This document shows positions 1 through 10,350 of a stretch of DNA of 64,000 nucleotides, piece by piece; position 1 is the first letter of the stretch, and each line of letters begins with the position of its first letter. Source of the DNA: Moricandia arvensis (taxonomy: Eukaryota; Streptophyta; Magnoliopsida; Brassicales; Brassicaceae); NCBI GenBank assembly GCA_905132765.1, contig CAJHQP010002236.1, forward strand, positions 1-64,000, in the 5' to 3' direction. Under the pieces are notes generated by a model, which was not told where the DNA came from, made no database searches, and saw only the letters and a program-made list of their open reading frames with translations. The position numbers and the translations under genes are program-made.

Positions 1-124
1 AAAAAGCTTTCAAACATTAGAACATTATGAATAATCGTATTATTAATTCATTTTGATTGTAACATTTATTAGCTAAGATATAGTAATAACAACAACAAGC
101 TTTTTCTTTCGTAGAAACTATTCA

Positions 125-586
125 TCATCCCATTCGGTAAGGAGGATATATTCCATCACGATTTATGCGAGACATAGGAGTTATCTGATCTCTTCCCACC
201 TCCCAAATGCATTCTTTACAGACTAGAGTCTGTCCATTTGGAGTATAGTCTCTTCCTACTGTAAATATATCAAAATAACGAGATCCACCTCCATACCACG
301 TAAAATGGCAACGAAACTTCATAGATTTCGAGAAATTAACATGAAATCTGAAAGCCTAGTAATGGTTCCAAGGGATACGGATCATCCCCAAATCATCCTC
401 ACTAGACTTGCAATGTACATTCAGAGTTTGCTTGTTCTCTACAGTGTTGTGGATTACAACATGCTTTGCTGCTAGAGGAAAGAAGCCATCATGGCCCCAT
501 TGTGGTGTTGGTGCTTCCGCCATAGCGTTTGAGACATCTAACGCTGATGCAAAAAGAATAAGAGTAAAAGATGAGATCGTAAAACA
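125..586 (-). pseudogene. S1/SPH self-incompatibility-type secreted protein, disabled
   Basis: Read on the minus strand, one frame runs from a hydrophobic leader-like stretch (SSFTLILFASALDVS) through HNTVENKQTLNVHCKS and EDDLG to CHFTWYGGGSRYFDIF and INRDGIYP. This is the typical order of the small secreted plant S1 homologue (SPH) family. An in-frame TAG at 358-356 interrupts the frame just before AFRFHVNFS, so only the last 65 codons form an ATG-led reading frame (322-125). No ATG is seen ahead of the leader: an in-frame TAG is followed by Cys-Phe-Thr. The family is known for secreted pistil or seed proteins of mostly unknown role. SPH genes lie beside the At3g55646 region in Arabidopsis, as I remember it, so this looks like a positional orthologue that has decayed. 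A single sequencing error could explain the stop but not the missing start. Confidence 0.8.
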
Positions 587-587
587 C

Positions 588-767
588 TAATATATATGAA
601 GAGGTGACTAAATGTTTATTAGAGAAATGAAGTTTATTAGAGAAAGCCATTGTTAATGTAAATTATGTGGAATGGAACTATGGAAGGTTAGATAAGTGCA
701 TATTGGTTCCCTATATATAGATGTTAACGAAAACGTAATATATATGAAGAGGTGACTAAATGTTTAT
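588..767. repeat. 32-bp direct repeat pair
   Basis: An identical 32-base stretch containing GAAGAGGTGACTAAATG occurs at 588-619 and again at 736-767, 148 bases apart. It lies just upstream of the SPH pseudogene, where its promoter would have been. It may be a local duplication; no further copies were seen nearby. Confidence 0.8.
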
Positions 768-1773
768 GTAACTTTGAATGCATATATTTAGTCTGCCCAT
801 TCATATAGTTGTATTGTTTTTTTAATTAAAATTATTATAAAGTTTTAAGAAACGATTAACGGGTAGATTACATACCCGACTTCGACCAAAAGCTTATCTA
901 GAATCAAATATCATAAAACTAGCTTCGCATCAACCACCCAAACCGACATATTCCAGTAGCCATTCTAAAATCCATGCATAACTGATTCTCGTTCTCAACT
1001 GTTGCCATTAACCCCGGGAATGGTGGGTTTTGACATTGTTTCCTTGGGTGTTGTCCTGGGAAGGCTGGGTCTCGGGATCTTGTCTAGGCATATAATCTCC
1101 ATTTTCGAAGAGCGAGCAGTTGAAGAGGGAGTCGCGAACAGCAAAACCTTTTGGTGAACCAGCGCAACAGGAGCTATACCACCTCGCCAAAGACGTCACG
1201 AAGGTACGTACAAGCTACGCTGGCCAGAGGGAATTCCCGTGACCAAGCTATGCACCCTCCTCTGCCGCCAAGGACCTTGCAAGAAACGGGTTGGATATAT
1301 CGTCACACCTTGTCTAGAGAGTCTCAAACACCTGCACAATCAAACACACCACCACTCAACTCAGATGAGCTAAAGTGGTCGTAGAAAGTGAGTCTCGACC
1401 AAACGGTGACACAGAGACGGGTTATGACATCTCCCAAGACCCGCCTCTCCCTTCGCGAACTTTGAGAACCAAAGGATCTTTGCCCGAGCTGTGAGAATTC
1501 AACTCCCTTGCCGACGGAGTTAGTAACAAATAGAAGAACCGAGAGACTAAAATCCACCAACGAAAGCCGTCACCTTCAGTATTGTTTTCCTTTGAAGGTA
1601 CATATTTACTTATTTTAAAGTTATCATATCATATAATTCTTCTTTTGTAAGAAGGTATATTTTGGTTCATTACAGACTTCCGTCCTGAATTTTCTGATAT
1701 TCCAGAGTAAAAGAAAAAGAAGAATGGTAGTAGTTTTCTGTTCTGCAAATCCTGTGACTTTTATAATGTCATT
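768..1773. other. Intergenic, no gene recognised
   Basis: The stretch 980-1560 is less AT-rich than its surroundings and has short open frames on both strands of 60-78 codons, but none shows a family motif, a signal peptide or a splice-compatible continuation. It could be a degraded retroelement or gene fragment; nothing supports a specific call. Confidence 0.4.
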
Positions 1774-3050
1774 GAAAAAAATCATTAACTTTTAAATTTG
1801 ATTAAAATAAAACATCAACTTTTTTTGTAAGAATAAAAACCTGGAATCATAAACTTTTGTTGGTCATATCATTTAAGTTCTATCATTAGTCAACAATTAT
1901 AGTTAACTAACAGTATGCCTAAAATGACGTTTAAAGTTGGTAATTTTTTAATCAATATCTTTTTTAATAAATTAAATGTTATTTATAGAATAAGTTATTT
2001 AGTAACTATAACATGTTATAAATATGAATATTGAATAAATAAAATATATTTTTTATTATTTTCTTCAAAATAAAATTTGTATAATTTTCCTATTATTAAA
2101 TAATTATCAAGAGCTTTATAATTATTTGCGATAACCATGTCACTTTTTGTAACTATCATATAATTCTAATTATATTATGTCCCATATAATTCTAACTATT
2201 CATATAGTTATAATTATATTTATGTTCCATAATTCTATTGTCAAAATTTTGTGTTTTGTTTTAAAAATATTAATATATTTTTTGATTATCAGAAAAATAA
2301 AACTAATGTTAGATTGGTTATTCTTGATTTTATTGATGTAGGAACATTTTAGATTTTAATAGTGTTCTTTGAAACTTATTTTTTATTAAATGCATAAAAG
2401 AACTTGTAACACATTTATAGAAATTATATAAATTTGGTTTTGAAGATCTTTATTATAAATATAAAGAATCATGAAGAATTCATCCCTGATAACTTTTTTT
2501 GTTTGAGAATAAAAAGTTGAATTAAAATTTCAGTAACATTTGAAAGTAAAATTATAAAATGTAACCCAAATAGGATTATATAAATAGTTACAAAAATTAA
2601 CCTTAAATAATTATAAAATTTCTTCACAGTCATTTGATAACTAAACACTCATTTAATGCTATGTTAAATAATTACTTTATAATATAAATGCAAATTATAG
2701 AAAAAATTACTGTGTGAAAATGAAATTTTTTAATATTTTTGTTTGGCATAATTTCTTATTTAAAAATTTTCTTTACTAATGCTATAGTTATTAAAAATGT
2801 TATTTCCAATACATAAAATTCAATATTTGAAAAAACTGTTGATTTATATTTCCACCATAAAAACATAACTTTAAAAGCTATTTTAGACTATTATTAATCA
2901 ACTATAACTGTTGATTAACGAAATAACTAAAATGGTGTATAATTAAAATGGTTTTTGAATAAAAATTGAGTGTTTTTTTTTGTTCACAAAAAAGTTAGTG
3001 ATTTATTTAAACCAAATTTGAAAGTTGATGATTTAAATGATATTTTTAAC
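1774..3050. mobile_element. Non-autonomous element with long degenerate inverted ends, MULE-like
   Basis: The first ~150 bases and the reverse complement of the last ~150 align loosely: both carry CATTTAA/ATCATTAAC-type blocks, a CAACTTT-type block and later a GTTAATCAACAGTTATAG / AGTCAACAATTATAGTTAAC block. The flanks AATGTCATT (1765-1773) and AATGTTATT (3051-3059) match 8 of 9 bases, as expected of a 9-bp Mutator-type target duplication that has aged. The interior is extremely AT-rich and non-coding. The family assignment rests on target-site length and end structure only; another DNA-transposon class is possible. Confidence 0.5.
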
Positions 3051-3059
3051 AATGTTATT

Positions 3060-4131
3060 AGCCGCTACTAAATCTTCTTTAACGAAATGGAGAAGCTTTA
3101 TTGCCTTTGAAAAATCTAGACGATATGGTAAGACTAAACGAATAGTTGGTTTAACTGACTCAGTGACCGAGGCCACAACCGGTTATAGCCTTAGCAGCTC
3201 AAGTTGCGTGAAACTATATATTTGTTATCTTATCCACTTATAAATTACCATTCAAGAGGAACTTGAGATATATAATTGATTATCTTAGGTATAGCATACT
3301 TTCGCTACATATACAAATATGGCTAACATGAAATAGTAGCCCACATTGTATAGGAAGGGGAACAAAACAATAAAGTATAAGAGCATCTCCAATCCTATCA
3401 ATTTCTTATACCAAAATGAAGTTTGGGGTGAAGTCTCCTCCAAACCTATCAACTTCTCTGGAGTAAAAAGTGGAATTACTTCAAAAATGAAGTAATAGAT
3501 TTATATTTACTCATTACTCTATTTTTCAACTCTGTTTTGAAGTAGAATTGAAGTAACACTTAACTCATTATGAAATCACTCCATCTTGGTGTAAATAATA
3601 GAGCTTAGGATTTTTAATACTAATAACAAACGTGCATCATTTTGATATATAAATATAAAGTACTATTACAATAATTCATACAGCTTGTTTCAGATAGACA
3701 CACTATTAGACAAACATTAATATCATCAGAAAGAAGCTTGTCTTGAGTTGAGTGTTGCGTTCGTCGTAAATAGAACAAATCAACATGTCAGGAAAGAGTC
3801 GCTCTTCTTTTATACAATATGCTACACTCTTTAATCATCAGAAAGAACCTTTATATAATATATATATAGTACTTATTTTCTAATATTGATTCTTCAAATT
3901 TCATATATTAAGTTAGACCATAATGTCTCTTATTTGCCTGCAAAATGGTATTAAAGACTGGATCAGAGATATATCCGTATAATTTGTGTGACCTAAACGA
4001 AAATATGAACCCTATATTTAGATTTCTTTTTGTTCTATCTTAAGGTGAAGAAATTGAGCATCTATTCATTTAATATATGAAAATACCTTAACAGTTGCTC
4101 AAAGTCAGGATTGCATGATATGCAGTGCATG
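3060..4131. other. Intergenic, 3' side of the TPRXL-like gene
   Basis: There is no gene here. At 3378 a TAA is followed by GAGCATCTCCAATCC, which resembles one end of the PIF/Harbinger MITEs found elsewhere in the window, but no matching second end was seen. The part nearest 4131 would hold the 3' UTR of the minus-strand gene. Confidence 0.4.
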
Positions 4132-5542
4132 TTAGTAATAAAGCGACCCTGCATTTACCAAATAAAAAAAAAATTGTCATTTATAGAGCTATTACTTGTG
4201 CAAAAGGATGTTTAAACAATGTTACCTTCCCACCAGTTTCCTCTTGATGCGCTTTTGGAATCGCCTTCCTCTCCATCTTTCTTGTACTATATAAGTTAAA
4301 GATAAAGAAGAAAGCAGAATCTTGAAATTAATAATTGTTGTGAACAAATCGAACCAAACACGAGAAGACACTTAGAAAAACGCAGATATTTTTTGTAAGA
4401 TCTGTATATTGATGATGTGAATGAATAATTACGATTCATTAGAGCCATATATATTTATACAGCTTCAAAACCCGATATTTCTTCTTTTCAAGGAAAACTT
4501 TCAATCTACTAAAGATGGTTTCATTAACCCTAAAAATATACCTTATTATAGCAGGTGGTGCACGGAGATTTAAATCACTCAAGAATCAAAATAATACATA
4601 TAGGAACTACATATACATGTAAAGAATATAGAGTTCTGTCACTACATATACATGTAAAGAATATAAAGTTCTGTCACGTTACTCATGTAGGTGTTATGTT
4701 TATGATAGACTATGACTTACAGTATCTTTGGTGGTAGTCGTTGTAGAGGAATATTTCTCTTGGCCTCCATAGTAAATTGAAGAGCTCAAGTTGCATGGTG
4801 GTTCTGTTTCCTCATTATGGTAACTGTTTTTCTCCTTTATGTTTCTTTTTTCTCCTCGTTCATCTACATATTAATACCACCAACGTATTTAAATTTTCGA
4901 TAAGAGAAAAAACTAAGTTTAAACAAATAACTAGAATTAGTAATAAGCTAATAAAAACAGATTCTAACTCATGATCTATAATTGTTTTATATAACCAGAG
5001 GATTCAAGGCCACAAAATATATACTAATCTTTTAACTATGTGAAAAATGAATTTTCTTGACTATTTTAACCGTTTATAGTAACCAACTTGAAATATAGAG
5101 ACCACAACCTGGACTTTAAAGTTTCTGTAGCTAGAATGAACATAGCATACTTCTACTATATATTTTACAAAATAAAATAAAATAAAGAACTCATGAAAGA
5201 TTAATTACTTGCAGACTGATACTTCACATGTCCACCTTGACTTGCAAAGTCCATTTGCCTCCTCAACATCCCCTTTTAGTTCACAAGAAGAGAGAATTAG
5301 AGAGTAGATCGGCATAAATTTTTATATTAATCGGCTTAAAAAAATATAACATGCATATGTTTAGAATGATTCACGTATGCCTTAGATGTAAAAATATCAA
5401 TATTAAGTACCGAAGAGGGTCGTGGGAAGATGGATGTGAACAATCCAGTGGTTGTTGAAGAAGATGAGGAAGAGACTCTTGGACCAAATATATGATCAAA
5501 AGAAGAAGAAGATGAAGCAGCAACGACCTTCTTCTTGTCCAT
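4132..5542 (-). CDS. Small serine-rich protein, TPRXL / SIS family, five exons
   Basis: The gene is assembled from splice signals: join(5542..5411, 5272..5209, 4803..4721, 4286..4226, 4148..4132), every junction AG/GT and in phase, giving 118 residues. The last coding exon is only 17 nt. Conserved blocks of this plant-specific family occur in order: MDKKKVVAASSSSSFDHIFG, then GLFTSIFPRPSS, then CNLSSSIYYGGQ, then SASRGNWWEGSLYY ending at the stop. The family includes the salt-induced serine-rich protein SIS and, at the syntenic Arabidopsis place, a gene I remember as At3g55646. No transmembrane segment or catalytic motif is visible, and its molecular function is not known to me. It looks intact. 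The start is the ATG in front of the family N-terminal block. It lies 270 bases from the large Mutator-like element, so that insertion sits in its promoter region. Confidence 0.87.
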
Positions 5543-5823
5543 GCCAAAGTTGAGTAGGTGGATATGTATGTATGTATGTAAGTTTTAAAAAGGGTTTTAT
5601 TATTGGAAGATGAATCACAAAAATGACCTAGGGATGGCAAAAAGAGAAAGGATTAGATTTGCAGAGAGAGGAAAGAAGAGAACATGTGATGAGCAAAAGA
5701 AAACACGTGAAGATTTGCAGTTGTTTTGTTAGACTCTTATTAACTGTCGTCTATGCATATATATAGTTGAAAACTTTGACTACATGTGATCTGGCTTTTA
5801 GATCATTTGTCGCATATTTTAAA

Positions 5824-5880
5824 GGGAAAATTGCCAAAAAGGGACAAAATAATCACTCTATTGTCCCCTTAGAACAAAAT
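5824..5880. repeat. Left terminal inverted repeat of the MULE
   Basis: It starts GGGAAAATTGCCAAAAAGGG and pairs with 14314-14370 with four mismatches over 57 bases. It directly abuts the 9-bp target duplication at 5815-5823. Confidence 0.95.
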
Positions 5881-6562
5881 CAATTTTTGGCATGTTTGGA
5901 CCTTCACTACCCTTTTTGTCTTTGAAAATTCATATTATTTTTTTTACAAGATAAAAAATTATGGAAAAATAGTAAACTTGATGTAGATAAGCATGTTCAT
6001 ATAAGAAAAATATTTTTTTTACAAAATATCTTTAAATTGTAAATTTAAAAATGGAGTAAATGTGTTAGTATCTACGATCTACCATCAACGGAGATGTAGA
6101 ATATGTAATCTAACAGAAAGACAGCGTTCTAAACGGCTTAGGATGCGCAATATATCAAAAACATATATAACTACGAGCTCAGAATATATAATCTACCGAA
6201 GTCTCTGTAATCTATGGTTTTGGTTGATTGTAAGTCGTAGAGATAAACATTTATCTAGCTGGGTAGGAAGTGGATTCTTGACATTGTTTTTCTATCTACA
6301 ATCGTCGTATACCATATCCTAGTTCTTCGACTCCCTTCTAAAGTGGTAGAATGTAAGTTCTGGAAAAAATATAAAAAAGATCCGAAAATCTAGCCAAAAA
6401 CGGTTATGTAATATTCTGTAAATCTTTTTAATATTTTAATTTCCTTTTTTAAGTTTTCTTCCAAAAAAAATTGAAAACCTCCTCTTCTCACACGATTTAG
6501 GGATTCATCGTGTGTGTTTTTCATCTTTTCTTCTTCTTTCAATTCTCTTTGCCACAAAAAAT

Positions 6563-8814
6563 ATGAAGATTCACATCTACGCTTCATGTGGTTTGTGGAA
6601 ATCGTCAATACACAGTGGATGGGAGTTTCTTGTCGATGAAGCAAAAGGAGGGAGGTTACTTACTTTGGACACAAGTTTAAGCTTCGAAAACGTAAAGTTT
6701 ATGGTGTGTGAAGACTTCGAAATTGATGTAAACATGGTCAATATGGAGCTCAGTTACTTGCCTTCCGATTTGATCAATAGCATTGACTCGCCTCCGGTCT
6801 TCATCACCAATGATCGGCAAATTAGAAACTTTCTTAGTTATGTGAAGAACAAAGCTTCGACGCGGTTGTGTGTGAGTATTCAATCTAAGGTGGAGAAAAA
6901 CAATAGCAGAGGCGATTTTGACTTGAATGAAGAAGCGGCTGACTCTAACAGCGACGAAGAGCCTATGGATATTGACGATTCAGTTGATATGGATTTTGAA
7001 GAAGATGTTCATGTAGATGACATCGATCACGACAACAAGTGGGAAATAGAGAAGATCAACAGAGATGGTGTTCGCTTTTGTTTGGCGGATGTCGCGAAGA
7101 AGGATCAACATTTTAGTTCCAAAACACTTTTGAAGGCAACATTCGAAATATATGCTATGAAACATAATTTCGACTATAAGGTTGTGAAATTGGATAAAAA
7201 AGTGTGGTACATTCGTTGCTCAGATGATGATTGCAGCTGGCGCGTTCGAGCAGAGGGCTTAATAGGTTCATCGTATTTCATCATCAAAAAGTATGTACCT
7301 GATCATTCATGTGCACCATCAAGAAGGGACGGTTCTGTTCGTTCAGCTTCAGCCAAAACTGTCGGTACTCTGATTATGCATAAGTTTGAGACTTCTAAAG
7401 AAGGCCCGAAATCCAATGATATAATCGAGTATATGCGTAACGATCATGGAGTTGAGATATCGTATTCTTTGGCGTGGGATGCAAGGGAATTTGCAATCAA
7501 CGCCGTGAAAGGTATTCCCGAGCAAGGTTATGAAAAAATTCCCAAATACTTGCACATGATGAAGGAAGCTAATCCAGGGTCACACACGGCTTATGAAACG
7601 GATTCGAAAGGGAGATTCAAATTCCTGTTCATCTCGTTTGGTCAGAGTCTGCGCGGTTTCTATGATGCAATTCGGAAAGTCATTGTCGTGGATGGGACGT
7701 TTTTAAAGAGCAAATACAAAGGTGTATTGCTGGTTGCTACTGCATTAGATGGAAACTCGAATTTATATCCTATTGCATTCGGAGTTGTCGACTCAGAGAA
7801 CGACCTTGCTTGGGATTGGTTTATGAGACAACTTAATGTGGTTATTGCTGACGACGATAGATTATCTTTTGTGTCTGATAGGTGTACCTCAATTAATAAA
7901 GCTATTGAGGCAGTATACCCGCAATCTCATCATGGAATTTGCATTCATCACTTGCTGAATAATGTTGTAACAAATACCGGTGGGAAAGGTGTGGCTGGTT
8001 TGGTTGCAAAGGCATCTAAAGCTTATCGAGCTGCTGATTTTCGTAAGATATTCGCTGCTGTTTACTCTATTAATCCTGACATTGGAACTTATCTCATACT
8101 AGCCGATGTCAGGAAGTGGGCTCGTTGTGAATTTCCTGGATACAGGTATGATATTAGGACTACAAACCAGCGGAGTCGATAAATTCTGCTTTGAGAACGC
8201 CTAGAGAGTTTCCAATAATACCTTTATTGGACAGCATTAGGGAAATGATGACTCGGTGGTTTTTCAATCGTAGAAATCTAAGTTCTAAGCACTCCAAGCC
8301 ACTGACCATTGCTGTTGAGAAGAAGATTGATAGACGGATTGAGAAAGGTAAAAGGTTTAAGGTCTTCCCGGTTAGCGATGAGAGGTTTTTGGTTCGGGGT
8401 GATGTTATTGACTACATGGTTGACTTGGTCAGACGCACATGTACTTGTGGGAAATTTGATCTGATGAAAATCCCTTGCAGACACGCCATAAAAGCCGGCT
8501 TCAGTGTTGGAAGAAGACCACACACTCTCACTGATGACATGTACACTACGGCGACATGGAACTCGGCTTATGCAGAAAGCATAAATCCTATTTCTGTCCC
8601 TGAAGATGAATGGATTGTTCCTCCTGATGTGGAACAGTCAAAAGTACTTGCTCCCGAGAGTAGACGAGGTGCAGGTAGGAAAAAGAAACGCCGACACGAG
8701 ACAGCTGAAGATAAGATCCGTTCATCACAGGGAACACAAGGCTCTAAAGCTCGGAAATGCAGTAGATGTGGACTTCAAGGACACAATAGAAGAAGATGTG
8801 ATACACCAATATAG
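6563..8814 (+). pseudogene. mudrA-like: MURA-type MULE transposase, frameshifted at the catalytic Glu
   Basis: The chosen ATG at 6563 begins MKIHIYASCGLW, the usual start of plant MURA-like proteins; an upstream in-frame ATG at 6512 adds 17 hydrophobic residues and is less likely. Domains follow in order: an acidic linker, the MuDR N-terminal DNA-binding zinc region around 7100-7310 (YIRCSDDDCSWRVRA ... DHSC), the MULE DDE core (VIVVDGTFLKSKYKG at about 7680, FVSDRC at about 7870), a SWIM zinc finger (CTCGKFDLMKIPCRHA at about 8437) and a C-terminal CCHC knuckle (CSRCGLQGHNRRRC). The frame breaks at about 8165-8169: after RTTN the reading shifts by one base, ending in TAA at 8180-8182, while AESIN and the remainder continue in the other frame. 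The AES glutamate codon is GAG at 8173-8175. A one-base deletion explains it. The downstream frame has no ATG at its beginning (TTG at 8191), so it is not a separate gene. Confidence 0.92.
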
Positions 8815-8865
8815 GAAACTATATTGTTTTGTTCATGATTTCTCGGTTTATGAAACTTTTCTTTT

Positions 8866-9035
8866 TGAAGACTATGTGTTTCGTTTTGTCTCGTTTATGC
8901 AACTTTTGTTTTGAATACTATGTGTTTCGTTTTGAAGACTATGTGTTTCGTTTTGTCTCGTTTATGCTTGTTTAGAAGACTATGTGTTTGGTTTTGTCTC
9001 GTTTATGCTTGTTTAGAAGACTATGTGTTTTGTTC
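8866..9035 (+). repeat. Tandem repeat, 41-bp unit, downstream of MURA
   Basis: ACTATGTGTTT recurs at 8871, 8917, 8938, 8979 and 9020; the last three are spaced exactly 41 bases apart within near-identical units containing GTCTCGTTTATGCTTG. A stray related copy lies at 9247. It falls in the 3' transcribed region of the transposase gene. Confidence 0.8.
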
Positions 9036-9278
9036 GTGCAAGAGTAGTTCTTTTGTTTATCTTCTCGTCGATGTTTTGTATGCAAGTATTTGTTTTTAGT
9101 ATCTATATTTATAGTATGAGAGCATTAACAATGAATGACAATGACTCTGCTGGTAAACTACCTCTAATTTCTCCCTCTAAACCTGGGTTCGATTCTTCGG
9201 GTATGCAAGTATTTGTTTTTTTTATTAATCACAAAAAAAATAAAGAACTATGTGTTTCGTTTTCTCTCATCTGTTAGT

Positions 9279-9300
9279 TAAGGGGACAATAGAGTGGTTG
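9279..9300. repeat. Internal remnant of a MULE terminal repeat
   Basis: TAAGGGGACAATAGAGTG followed by GTT matches the inner half of the element's own terminal repeat (in right-end orientation) almost perfectly, and then similarity stops. It lies between the MURA half and the GRF/Ulp1 half. Confidence 0.65.
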
Positions 9301-9320
9301 AATCAGAGAGCAATACAATA

Positions 9321-9743
9321 TCAATTAGGTTGGAAACAGTGGCAAAAAACACTGAGAATGAATCCTACACAACCTACATCGATTGAATTCTTATGCTTTA
9401 TAAATTCTTCCTGAACCGTCTTCATCGTACTTCTGAGTTCTTCAATTTCTTTGGCAAACCGCAACTGATGATCATCCAACCTCTGAATCTCATCCAAACA
9501 AGCTTCGTCGACCCACTTAAAAAGATGATTCTCGTTCTTTTTCTGTTCAAAACGTAATAAACAAGTCAATTGTAAGAAACATGTAAAATAAAGAGTCATC
9601 AAGTTATGAAAAATCAGATCTACCTTTAAACCATTCTCACATCTGAAAAATCTTCTGTATGGGTTCTCCTCCGTTTTGGAAACATAAGTGACAATCCCCT
9701 TCCCACACCAGCATCTGGAAGGGATCCCTTCACTGATATACAT
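9321..9743 (-). CDS. Small GRF-type zinc-finger protein inside the MULE
   Basis: Two exons, 9743-9624 and 9542-9321, join in phase across a GT/AG intron to give about 114 residues. The N-terminal half is a GRF zinc finger: IPSRCWCGKGIVTYVSKT, then RRFFRC, then HLFKWVDEACLDEI, with CxC, C and H ligands in the expected order. It is followed by a short coiled coil (RFAKEIEELRSTMKTVQEEF) and a hydrophobic, probably low-value tail. GRF fingers bind nucleic acid in several eukaryotic DNA-repair proteins; short plant versions like this are common next to transposon genes. The role in transposition is unknown. The reading frame is intact, unlike the other two genes of the element. The end of the protein could be altered by a further 3' intron. 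Confidence 0.75.
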   Translation of the reverse strand: MYISEGIPSRCWCGKGIVTYVSKTEENPYRRFFRCENGLKVDLIFHNLMTLYFTCFLQLTCLLRFEQKKNENHLFKWVDEACLDEIQRLDDHQLRFAKEIEELRSTMKTVQEEFIKHKNSIDVGCVGFILSVFCHCFQPN

Positions 9744-9949
9744 GTTCGTCGCTTAGTCAGAATAAGAGAATTATACGAAAAAATAAGAAAAGAAACCGAT
9801 GAAATCGGTTTAGGTTTTGACGGCCTATAGTGTTTGTGTCCATGTTAAATGTGTGTGGGGGGGGGGTTATATAAGCTTTTGTTTAGGGCAAACACAGCTT
9901 TTACTCGGATTAGGTTTTTAGGTTATAGATAGGGGTTAGTTTCTGTCTA

Positions 9950-10210
9950 ATTTTACTATCATTTAGGGTATAGATAGGGTTTATATGTTAATTTAACTCT
10001 AAATTTTAAATTAAACATTTATCTACTTTTACTATCATTTAGGGTATAGATAGGGTTTATATGTTAATTTAACTCTAAATTTTAAATTAAACATTTATCT
10101 ACTTTTACTATCATTTAGGGTATAGATAGGGTTTATATGTTAATTTAACTCTAAATTTTAAATTAAACATTTATCTACTTTTACTATCATTTAGGGTATA
10201 GATAAGGTTT
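9950..10210. repeat. Tandem repeat, 76-bp unit, about 3.4 copies
   Basis: ATTTAGGGTATAGATAGGG recurs at 9961, 10037, 10113 and 10189 (in the last copy a further base is changed), exactly 76 bases apart with near-identical units. A related half copy appears around 10251. The array lies just 3' of the Ulp1 gene inside the MULE. A single TTTAGGG telomere-like heptamer per unit is probably chance. Confidence 0.92.
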
Positions 10211-10350
10211 AGATAGGGGTTATATCATAACGTAGTACAATTATAATAAACATTTAGGGTATAGATAGGGGGTTAAATAATAAATACTTCAAATATTCTA
10301 ACAATAACATGCAAATGACAACATTCTTTCCTACACGAGGTTTTATCAAT

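Noticed and set aside
980..1560. Retroelement gag fragment
   Set aside because: GC content is higher than around it, but no zinc knuckle, protease or other retroelement motif could be read in any frame.
3378..3610. Another PIF/Harbinger MITE
   Set aside because: Only the left end (TAA|GAGCATCTCC) is clear; no matching right end was found.
8191..8814. A separate gene downstream of MURA
   Set aside because: It begins with TTG, not ATG, and continues the transposase homology directly after a one-base shift; it is the 3' part of the same broken gene.
9120..9210. tRNA-derived SINE (GGTTCGATTC box B-like sequence)
   Set aside because: Only a box-B-like motif is present, with no convincing box A, cloverleaf, poly-A tail or target duplication. 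A similar motif at 14,930-14,945 was rejected for the same reason.
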